64,000 nt of DNA from Cristatella mucedo (Eukaryota; Bryozoa; Phylactolaemata; Cristatellidae): the NCBI GenBank assembly GCA_009760855.2, contig WPIO01000001.1:7063001-7127000 (forward strand), read 5' to 3'. The position numbers were made by a program, and so were the translations under genes. Every line of letters begins with the position of its first letter. Positions within the stretch are counted from its first letter, which is position 1. The notes beneath the pieces were generated by a model, which did not search any database, was not told the DNA's origin, and worked only from the letters and a program-made list of their open reading frames with translations. Shown piece by piece: positions 15,101 through 27,100 of the stretch.

Positions 15101-18100
15101 GTTAAATCAGCTATCCCTTTACTTTTGAGTACCGGACCGGTAACCCAGAGCTGCTGGATCGTGTTAGCTTGAGGCGAAATTCTTTCCTCTGTATTTTGAA
15201 ATAATTGGGTTATATATTAGATGCTGCACATTTTTTTGGATGAAGAACACGAAAACAAGAAGAATAAAGTAACAGCATATACTGCACCGTGTTCTTTCCC
15301 TAATGACAGGAAACTAGGTGACAAAAAAGTTTAAGCTCAAGTCGTCACTTCTCATGCCATGCATGCACAATAAGTAATCTGACTTCCTAGTATCGACACC
15401 TGGATCCGGCTCTCCACAGCAAGGGACTGTATGCAAGAAGATTGCTGTGACAGTTGGCTATGGTAAATGATGGATTAATAATACCATCAAGTTTTGGAAT
15501 GAAACAAACTTACCGAGAGACCAATAGCTATCAGAAAATTAGGAAGCTCGAGGTCTGATTCATCAGCCACTTAAAAATCAGTACTTGACCTCAGCCGACC
15601 TCTATAGGGTATGGAGAATGTCAGCTGGGTTTTAAGACTGCCAGCTGGCCTTAGAGAATGTTAGCGGGAGTTGGAGCACGTCAGCCGCTATTTAAAGATG
15701 TCAACAGAGGTTAAGGAATGTCAACCAGAGTTAAAGAATATCAGCTGGAGTACAGCTAGGACTTTCTATACCGAAAATCATCTTGGAAGGTATTGAAGAG
15801 ATGTTAAGCATGAATAACTCCAAGTTAATGACAGACAACATCTAGCTTGCTTGCTAGATAATGTCAGTAGGCTTTGAGCCGTGGGACCTAGTTTTATTCA
15901 ACGATGTGAAAACTTTAAAAAAGAAAACCAGGTTGGAATCAACGATTCGAGGCAGGGACCCTCAGAAGCAGGACTTTATTACTTTAGATTCATTATAACG
16001 CAGCCAATGAGCTGAAATGTCTGTGAAAGAAAGACAGATGGGGAAAATCCAGTTATGTTTCTTCAGCAGAGGATATGACCAAGTACTCCAATTTCTATAC
16101 TTGCCCAAACCTTTGTAAGTCGAGCAGCGAATAAAGTAAAAAAAAAAAGTCAAGTTTAGCTGATTCAATGGCAGCAGAAAAGCCTCAGTGACTATCACCC
16201 TACTTGCAGTGGGCAATACATTATTGCCTACTGTAAGACTTAAAAATTAATAGAAATTAATTAACGTGCTAATATCTTGGTACACGTTCCCAGCATGCCA
16301 AGGTTTTTTTCTTGCAGTCAGCCGAAGCAAAGGGCGATCAACTAAAAAATAGGTTTTCTTCTACAGTTATTGTAGGCCAGACTAGCTCTGATGGCCATCA
16401 GTGTGTGCAATCTAGTACTTTTCAACCTTAATCAACATTAGCATAATTTATTTGTACTAAACATTTTTACTGAGACCATTTACTTGTTGTCTGTCGTACC
16501 AAGCTGGCAGAAGGTCTCAGAGAAAGCAGATTCTCTTTAACTGACTTAATTTTTTCCTTGAAACAGATTTTACGCATGAAATACACCAAGTTGACCAGGT
16601 AGCCATAGAAAAAATAATGGGGCAATGTGCTCTCACTTCACATCCCAAGTCGTCATTTGAAGTCCTTCAAGTGGCTGTCTTTTATTGCCTGCTAGTGCAA
16701 GCCAAGTGATATCTGTTAAAGGCAGCACTTTCCTCCTCGCGAGGTGAGACCTCAGGATGAGCCGTTGGGCGCCTGAAAAAATTCGCTTGTCGAACGAGTC
16801 AGACATTCCGAGCGACTATGCGCACTAATGGCCAACTGCACCTGGACGGTTTTAATGTTTTTTAGTCCAGCCATCCCCCTGCAGGCGTTATCAAGTCCCA
16901 AATGAAAGCCTTCATCCTGTCGTCGCCTTTATTGTGTTTCAATCTGTAGTGAAGCTACAACAGGCCAGGCCAGTGCACCGATGCGATGCGCACAGACTCG
17001 CGTGGACGGCTAATGTAGACCAGGCTGTTGAGTCAGCATACCTTCACTTTTTTCTTAGCATAAAAGTCTCTGAAATTATAAAAAACTGTTACTGGGTGCA
17101 TAATTCCAACATCGCTTTGGATAGATAATGTTGTATTTGCTTGTCACTTTGTCCCAGAGCCCCGGTCTGGAGTCAACTAGGGCAAAACTGCTTTGTCGTG
17201 AAGGCCCGACTGCCCGACTAGTTGATGCAACCACTTTCATTCCCAGATTCGCCACAACCTTTACTGAACTGTTTTCCATGCATGATCATGCCAGAAAGAC
17301 TTATTAGCTTTGTTTGGCTGGTATGCAAGATGTTTTAATACCTCTCTAATGGAATGTAGTTCATTATCCATAACCACTCATATCAAGCCTACCCTCATTT
17401 TCCATGTACTTGGACCTTGTGATGCTTTCCTTGCTTAGCATTTTTTACTCATCAAAAGAGCGTGTGCTAGCCGGTGCATGTTAAGAGGGCTAGATTTCGA
17501 GTTGTCATGGAAAACATCAGTGCTGCTGTTGCTGCCATATGCTGTACCACTAGACGTTAGCAAGTTGTCCACTGACTGTCGCTACCAGTATATATCCAGC
17601 TATGATGCATTGCTGCAGCCCGACTGAACCTTCAGACTCGATGCCTGATTGTTTCAGAAGCAAAATGGCCAGTTGAGTTTTGCCAAAACGACCGAAGAGA
17701 TAACCAATATCAACGAGTAAGCAGAAATGACAGCCATTGTGGCTATTTTGTGTACTCTTGTTGCCATGTTTGTTGGCAAATTGCTGTGAAAGTATAGTGC
17801 TGTCTTTTGTTTATATATCTCAAATTGTCAGTCAGCCGATACCTATAGATAGGGCCAGACGGAATCTCTGCTTGGCAAAATATATCTGCAAAAAATACAA
17901 AAATCTGCAAAATCACTGGGGTTTTGCATAATGAAATTCACGTATTAATCAGTTCCTTTTAATTAGTAACTCTTAGTGTCTTTTTATGTACTTTTGCATG
18001 TTGGTCTCTCAGCATGATACTTGTATACTTTTGCATGCTTTTTTTGAAGTCCGATACCTTAATTGTCATTAACTCTTGGTCTTTATCATTTGAAGTAATT

Positions 18101-21100
18101 GCTTTACTTGCATACACTTCTGAAGGCCACATATGTAGCTGCTTTTATAAGTTTAAGCAGTTTAGTTACCAGAAAGTACACGACTTTTTCTGGTAATTCA
18201 TCCTGTACTACTTTCAGAATTCATTAGTTCGAATGCAGCTACGGCCACGGTGATAAATAGTTATGTTATGCCTAAGTATTTAATTAATGAGGACTTGGGC
18301 TATTAGGAAGTGGCCCCATCATGATTTTGAATCACTTCCTTTATTGGGCTGGCATGGACGCCATTGTTCTCTTACATAATTTCGGAGCAATTTTTTGCCT
18401 AGTAGTGGCATAGAGTCCCAAATAAGATATCTGAGATTATACAAATAGCTGACGATTTACACTTCGCTCCAAAGCATCCCAAAGGTTTTTGCTGGGGTTC
18501 AGATCAAGGCTCATGCTTGGCGATGGTAGTAGTCACTAGAGGATGCAATTGATACTCTTTTTTTTTGTGAAAAAATTGCCGACTCTGCTATATACTCATA
18601 ATCGTGTTGTTATATTCTAACCCTCTCAGGGCCATTGAAATGCCGACATTTGTTACGATGTCCAAATATGTATGCTGGTTCTAAAAGCCTTTTGTGCGAA
18701 AGTCTCGGTATTAGCTGTAGCCCCATACCATCACTCTTCTGCCCCCAAATTTTACCGTCTTCTGAAGGCAATCGTTGCGATTCGCTTTGCTTGTGCTCTC
18801 CTACCAATATTGAAAATGTGAACTTGGATTGTGAATGGATCAAGTAGCACAACATTTTTACTGTAGGCCCAAGTCCAATGGGCATGGTCCCTAGCCCAGT
18901 GCAGGCAGCTTAATGTTCGCATTTTAGAAAGCAAATGTTTACAGTGTGCAGTCCTAGACGGTATGCCTTTCTGGCATAACCTCCAAAGAACGGTTGATTG
19001 GGTCAGTTTAAGTCCTGTTGTAAGTTGAAATTTCCTAGCAACACTTTTTACAATAGCAACTGTGTTCTTCTAGGCTTGCATTTTTATGGTCCTGTCAGCC
19101 CTGTCGTTTGTCAACCGACAGCTTGGGTTGACCACACTGCTTCCTCGTTTCTATCATACCGAGTTGCAACTGCTTCTTAATATTGTTGCATACACTTTGC
19201 TCGGAAATCGTGCCTTCTCCTGCAATACATACCTTGTTGGAGCATACCAAATGCAGTTCCCGAACAAGTCCTTCCTACAGCTAGAAATCTCCATTCGCTT
19301 TGCCAATCCAAGTATTTTTCTGCTAAATAATGTACTTTCTGTTATCATTTTCTTCGCAAGATCCTGAATGGGAGCTGCTTTGTTAAGTACATATTGATAG
19401 ATTGATACGGTGATTATTATGGTATGCTGAGTGTGAGCCAATCCCTTCAGGAGAGGTCTTAAATCATCAGAATTAATGCTTTCCGGCACTCGCTCTATCT
19501 GTTCAGCCACTCACGGGTTTCCAAGGCTTAAGTCCGTCTTAAGACTGTCTGCTGTGGCTGACCTTTGTGAGAGTTCCCCCCAACTGAGTGGACCCTCCCC
19601 AGTCGTGCATCGTATGCTCTCTGGTCGCAGCCGACCACATCAAGCATGGTTGCAGCTTGGCATCAAGTTTGCAATTATAATCGGACACATTCGTTTTAGG
19701 TAGTACATCGGGATTCGGCTAGAGCACGTGAGTGGAGATGTAATTTCAATGCCCTGTGCCGATCGTCCAAAAAAAATATACCCAATAGCTCAATCGGTTT
19801 GGCCCTGGACCGGTAACCAGAGGTTGTGAGATCGCTCCCACTCGATGTGAAATTTTTTTGGGGGCCCAGTTCTGCTGCAGACGGCCTCTGGTCGCTCTGT
19901 ATTAGGAAATAACTGGCAGCCCAGATTGCTCGACTGGGATGCGAATTGGTTTGTCCACTTATACCATCCTAATGGAAACGCTGCCACTTGCTCTTTAGCC
20001 TTTGCCCAAACAATTCTTGAAGCAGCTGTAGTTGGAGCTTTTTAGTCACCAGCAGCTGATCAACAGGACCGATCAATAAGAGCAGTCGTTTTCACCCATC
20101 AACCAATTGTTGAAAAATCTTTCTGGCTTCCGATCGATGAGCAAAGTTTTCAGTTAGAGATATTTTTTTTAAATCGAGTCAGTTCCTGCCTGTGCTCGTG
20201 CAACAATCTAATTAGAGGTCTCAGGTTGTGGTGATCTGCTCGATGCTGCTCCCAACCGTGTCTTGACTTCAGTGACTATAATTATGTAAAGAAAATATTC
20301 ACTGAAGTCAAGACTTCAGTGAAGATTTAGTACAATAGCCGGTTGTACGGTGTTGCTCTGTAACACCACTTGGCAAGTTTAAAGACCTGTTGGAAGGGAG
20401 CAGTGCTTCAGGACAGCTTTCTCGAAATGAATGACTCAAGGATCTGGCCTGCCACTGCACGACGAATTAAAGTATATAAATAACTGGAAAACGTATTATG
20501 ATGCTAAAATCCTGCTTAATTGGCATGCTATCGTACTTTCAGAGCATCTGCATGCATGCTTTGGTTTAGTGTGCCGTGTGCTAACATGCGATATTCCGAG
20601 CTGGTGCTTTCCTCGACTCATAACACCAGCATTTTGGGTCTTGGTAACTTAATTATGGGACCGATGTGTGTTGCAGTCGCAGATGCATCTATAGACGAGG
20701 TTATTTGCCTGATCGAGTAGCTGGTCGCTCTGTTATGCGATTTAGGTAATTGCTTTACATGCTATGACAGCAGCTAACCAGCTATGATTTTTTGCCAGAT
20801 ATTTTGCGCGACGGACCTCGGTTCTTCAAGTAGCCTCCGTCGGTGATGCTATTCAAGACTTGTTCTGTGTGCTCTTAATTTTCCTCGTGTATCCTTGATC
20901 TTGATTTTCTGCTTTTATTCATCACTATCCTCTCTAATTACCCAACCCACACAAAAAATGGAATGGTTATCGATGTACTAGGAAAGCCCAACTCATATTC
21001 GAAATTTTACGCTGATCGGTGCAATATTAGCCAAGCTATGAATTCACAAGGCAAAAAGGTGGACTTGATGTGCCAAGTTTCAAGAACTTTAGACACAAGT

Positions 21101-24100
21101 CACATGTGATGCAGAGATCGGTTAATTTTTATTTGTAGTTATTTTGCTTCTGGTTACTTCTGGGTTAGACAGGGTTCTCATAAGAATTTTAATGCTTTTC
21201 TTTTACGTGGAATTCATCAAAACTTTGGAGTGCATTTCTAGCATTCGTCTTTCGGGAAGTCTTCTTTCATATAACATCGATTGCTTTAAAACTAATTTTC
21301 TCAGTGGTTTTCTATTCTTACGCCTTAAGGTATGTCTATTCCTACCTTGCATGATAACTGCTCGGCGCCTACGTGATTTCGTTTTGAGGATGTCTTCGGC
21401 ACATCTTCATACCCATCCTCCCTAAAGTTTTCAACCCCAGGATGCTGACTTATGGCTGCCTAAAAATAGGCATGCCTCCTAGTTGTTGTTAGGGCTGGTG
21501 CCATTGCAATGGTTAGCTGTCTCTTAACTACCCAGCCACAAGTTTTATGTGTGACTCGGATCACCTGTAATCGTGTAGGAGCCACATTTCGGGCCAGGCT
21601 TTATAGCAGGGTGTTCGATATAGCCAGTGTCACTTGGCCCCATAATTACTTTACTAACTTCCATTGGTTATTGTGGTGTCCTTTGTCCTTGGAGAGCTTG
21701 GCATTTCTCTCATGGCGTCGTGCCACGGCTTTGGGCATTCGGATCTCTTAGTATCTTCGGATCTGCTGGCTCGGTGTTCCTTCTATATTGACAGTACCAT
21801 TGTTGCAACATGGACAATCAGACAAGACTAGCGTTATTCGCACATTTGTCGGCTCTGCTCTCTGGCTGAAAAATACGCTTTGCTTGCCACAACATGCCTG
21901 ACTACATCATTTTAGTGCTTGTGCCACGTGCAGAGGTAATTTTTAGTAAATTTTGGTGATTGGCGGTGGTTCACAGTTATTCATGGGAAACTCGTGTGGG
22001 GTCTTTTGTTGTTATGCACATACGGCTTTTGCTTCAGCTGTATTTACTTTTACGTGCTTGTTTTACTATTGTTGTTGAGTGGGTCACTCTAGATAAGAAT
22101 GGCCCACACAATTTGAAATGGAAGTGCTGACAGATGAATACTCTGTGGAAGAGGGCTGGCTGCTTATGTTTGGTGGTCGGGCTCAGAGCTTATCTAGCAG
22201 TATCTGGCTTGTGCAAGTGACTGTCGGTGGCTGGTAAGGCGAGTCAGGAGGCAAATCGTTAGGTTTCGTTAGCAGGCACAGATCAACATGCAGTTTTCGT
22301 TGAGGCAGGCAGGCTGCACCGGCTAATACACATTTTGATCTCACTGCATTAGCCGTCTTGCCTACAAGGGGACTACTTTATATTTATTTTATTTGTATAG
22401 CACCCTAAGAGAACTTAATCTGTATCTTCATGCGCTTTGTATATGCTGCAGGCTCGAACCCACGATCTTGGTTGCTAAAAGCGACCACTTTGCCTTCCTT
22501 TCTGTCAGGACCAGCCTTGCCGCGGATTTTTCATCAGGTGCTGTGTATTTTGCTAAGAGTGATTTAAGGATTTTGCTAAGATTGATGTGTGACTGTAGCC
22601 ACACGACTCAGTTGTAACTGCATTTTAAGGATTTAGCAAGATTGCTTAAAAGATGGTCTAAAGTGTAACTTAATATACACCTCCGGGTCTTAGCCCAGGA
22701 AATAAGGTGCTTGCTCTTCACGACCCAGGTCGTGGGTTTGAGTTCTGCAGTGGGCGATTCTTTATCGCCCATTGCAAGCGGTGATGATGGCCGTAAAAGC
22801 TCTTCTGCCACTATGTAAGTCAGGCTGTTAAATCAGCTCAGCTTTTTTAAATTCTTCAGTACATACAATATTAAGATGCTCGTATTGGCCTCGGCTGGCT
22901 GCTGAAGCCTTGGCTAGAGTATGTTTTGTTGGGAAAGGGGCTTCCAATGTGCCCGTGACTGTAACCTTTTCTAGCCGAGTTATCTATGCCATTTCATCTG
23001 TGATGGTGGTCTATCAAGTGGTTGATTTGACGAATTGCTTAGTTATCTAAAATGGAATCATTAACTTTCGTGAGTTATCTTTGATATGAATGACTGCCTT
23101 TCAATCGATGGTGTGGGGACTTGCTAGCAACTCGAAAGCATACTTATACCTCTAGCTCTGCATGCATAGGCCTGTCCATATCTCTGCTCATGCGTTTGCA
23201 ACAAGAATGTATTTGTCATTTGTAACTCATAAAATTCCTCTAATTTGTAGGCTTAGCGCTTATGGTTCTTTGCAGCATGACTGCAGGCTAGTTGTGCTCA
23301 CTTGCATCTGCTTTGCATCGATTGCTAAATTTTCATGATTCGTGCCACAGTTGTTTATGTAGTACATGTTATCGGGAGGATGACCTAGGGTATGACCAGT
23401 GTCTGGATGTGCCGGAGCCCTGACTGCCGATGTCCTTGCCCGTGTCACCTGCTCGTGACACGACAACAGGACAGTTTGTTCAGGGTCGAGATGCTATTTC
23501 CTAAAGTTCACCAGGCACATTAGTTTGCAATGAGGACTTGCTTCAAGGGGGCTGCCACGGGCCACTGTTGCCATTCTGATTGCACCATAGAAAGGTATGT
23601 CAGGCACGCTGCTAGCACATCCCTGTGTGTAGCATTTTGTGTGATTTAATTTGCCTTTCAGATTGTATTGCAGGCACGAAAATATAAGGGGATAGCATTC
23701 AGCTGTCGGGCTGTCTATAGTTGGCAATGTTAATAAATAGGTTGGCCTGCAGCCTGATATAAAAATCAAATATGGTCAGTTAGTTGGAGTGTCTTGTTGA
23801 TCACTTGCTGGTGTGGTGATCTCAAATTTTTTGTTTGGCCTGATAATGAGATCCCAGCCTACAATCAATGATACTAAATTGTTTGTGGTTATGTAGCTGC
23901 TACTGAGACTCTGGATTTGCATGGAATGACTATCGCTTGGAAATGGTGCAACTGTCAGTACTCATGTGGCTTGGCTGCCTTGCGATTTGTTAAGGCTGAT
24001 AATGCAAAGATTTAAATGTCAATTTATTGCTGCAAACACACTGACCTGTTTGCACAGGAACTCGATCAACCCCTACGTGACATTGTACTGAAGTGGCAAC

Positions 24101-27100
24101 AACAGCAGATATAGTTAACTTTGTCTTCTGATGGCAAGCAGGCTCCGGGCTGACTTCAGTGGTGATAGCATCCACTTCAGACCAATGTACTGCATAGTCT
24201 AACATGTAAAACGCCTAGAAAGAGATTGAGTTCTCTGAGGGCGCTCTATCAAGTGTATTGTAATTATTATTGTATCTGCATCAGTGGCTTTATATATGAT
24301 GTTACAGGGACATTGGTGCCAAGTCGGAGCGTGATGCTTTCGACACATTATTTGATCATGCCCCCGACAAGCTGAGCGTTGTAAAGAAGGTATGATCCGG
24401 GCATCGCGTTGTACTCTTTGTTGTCTAATGATTGAAACAGAACTTGTTTTGATTGTAAATTATAGTTATCTTTATCACGGCCATGTAGCACTACATATGT
24501 AGCTCTTGCCAATAGCACACCGTGTGAAGGCTGTAGCCTTTTTTCGTAATGGTTTGTTAGCATTGCCTTGGTTACAGTGAGAACAGAACCCAGTTATTGC
24601 AAATTATAGCCCTGTGATTGTATATGACGTGGCTAAGCAAGACCACCGGATATTTTTGCATAAATTAATCGTGTGCCAATCTTGCTAGCTGTGTGGCAGA
24701 TGCTGCCGACGGTGATAAATCTCTGCACGCCGCTCCTCTTACAACAATTGCTGTATATCTTTTGCAGTCTCTGGTTTCCTTTGTGAACAAGCATCTTAAT
24801 AAGGTTAATTTTGATGTAACAGACTTGGACCGGCAGGTTGGTAATCGGGCTGCTTCTGATCGTGTATATACTCTCTATAGCCTGGTGCTGTTTTGCATGG
24901 GCTGTTTCAAATTTTTGCTTTTTTTCAAATGACATGCAGTTTCAAGATGGTGTGTACATGTGTATGCTGATGGGACTACTTGAGTCGTACTTTGTGCCCC
25001 TACATTGCTACTACACTACGCCTGCAACGTTTGAGCAGAAGGTGAGCGGCTGGCAGTGCCTCCATCAGACTCCTCAGCTGCCGCTGTCTGGTTTTTGCCT
25101 CTAACGTGAAACATTTGCCTCTAACGTGAAACATGCTGCTTTGCTTTCACCTAGGTGCACAACGTCAATGTCGCATTCTCATTGATGGATGATGCAGAAC
25201 TTCCGAAACCAAAAGCAAGACCTGAAGGTAAGGGCTGTCTCGTGAAAGAATCGGCTGTTTGTGTGCAGCTAGTTAATGGTGAACCTACGGTTGGCCTGGT
25301 GTCATTAAATAGCCTGGCTTACAATTGTGTTGGTGTTACGCCTCCAGAATTAAACCTTAGGCAAGACGGCTTGGCTACAGGCAGTTGAGCACTTGGCATC
25401 TTATTTAAGAAAAATAACTGTTTTAAAATTCAAAATTCTAAGAGATTTTTAAGTCCCACGTACAGTATACAGCCTTACGATTGCTTGGGAGCAGGATGCT
25501 TAAATCAAGGAACACGTGGTACCCTGGTCTGGTGGGTGGGCAGTAAAAGATCACTGCCACCATTGGCAACTTGTTGTTGGGGAACTAAAAACAAGTCTTC
25601 TCCGAGGGAACTGCAAACGGTATGAAATTGAGGGAGGACCGAGCAAGCGAAAAATTGCTACTCCCTCCCCCAGTTTTGATCGTTCTCGTGAATGAAAGAA
25701 AGGAAAGCCTGAAGGGGCAGCATCGGTTATTGTTGGGCAGACAATCGATTTCAGCCAGGTCTCTGTCAAAGCAAACAGGTCTAGAGCGTTGTCAATAATC
25801 GTGTTTATTATTTATTATTGTTTATTATCGTGTATTATTAAAGAGTAATGTGCGCATATTCCACAGCCACTCGTCACGAGTGGCAGACGGCATTATAGAA
25901 TGCCTGATGACCTAAGTTATACGGATTCACAACAGTGCTTGATGGAGAGCGTGTGGGAAGGCTGGAGACAATGCTGCAAATCTCGGACATTGGGCTGTAT
26001 TCTGCTCTTTTCACGACTATCCATGCATGATCTACCGAATAGTAGGGTCACTTCAACCTCTGGTGCCTGCCACGAAATTTGCGATTGTGACAGAAGCCCA
26101 AAGAGAATGTGTGAGATCACTCTAAGAAATTTGCGATTGTGACAGAAGCCCAAAGAGAATGTGTGAGATCACTCTAGGATGTCTGAACTACTGTTCCGAT
26201 GTTCCCGACGTGTACTCGTCAAATTTTTGTTGCATACCGGCCTCTTAATTCTGCTTTGTTATTTCCGTGGCTTAGCCTTTCTTTGTTTGTCTCGTCATAG
26301 CATTCGGAACAGCTTCAAATGCTTGCTTCGCATCATAGCGTCAATGTGCCGCACGCCGCTATTGGGGTCCACCTGCTTACCGCCTGACCTGGTCACTTTC
26401 AGAAGCTTCTGTTACACATGCACTGCCCTGGCTTGGCAAAGGATAATGTGCTTGCTTTTAACGACCAAGGTCGTAAGTTCGAACCCTGTGGCATATATAA
26501 AGCACCTAAACAGAGACCCAGCTCTCCTATTTATTATACTAATGAAGCATTTTTGATGTGCTTTGTCCAGTCAATGTTGGATCAGCTGCTGATGAGCTGC
26601 AGTTGCCCTCTGTCCTCTTGTGGCTCGCAGCCGAGCTAACACCCGTTTTTATCCCCACAGCATTGAAATCAGTAGCCACTTTTTCGTGGCACTTTCTCCG
26701 TGAGACCTGCTGTCCCACCTATTTGCTGACTGCATTAGTTCCAAAAAGAGCCATTCGGTTGGTAGGAGCCAAATAAATGATGTGCATTTAAAGTGGCCTA
26801 GCATGATTTTGCAAGCCCACAGTTTCCATTAACAAATTGCATGCCCTCAGTCTGGCCGCCTGCTGTCGTCTCCTCTTGCCACCACTTTTCTGCTTATGAT
26901 GGGCTTTCTGCTCAGGATGTGCGTGTGCACCCTGAGTGCTCTGATTTGTTGTTATACATGGGTATCCTGTTGTTTTTATCTCAACAGCATGAGCTGACTC
27001 ACCTTCAGTATAGAGCTTTTGCTTCTGCACGAAGTTCACTATCCACTTCCTTGTCTGTACGTCCTGGAATTTCTTTTCAGATATCGTTAACGGTGATCTG

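Noticed and set aside
16567-16602. Candidate for the parvin linker exon after gaaacag.
   Set aside because: Its phases do not fit the flanking exons; the exon at 17658-17716 fits both phases and the protein.
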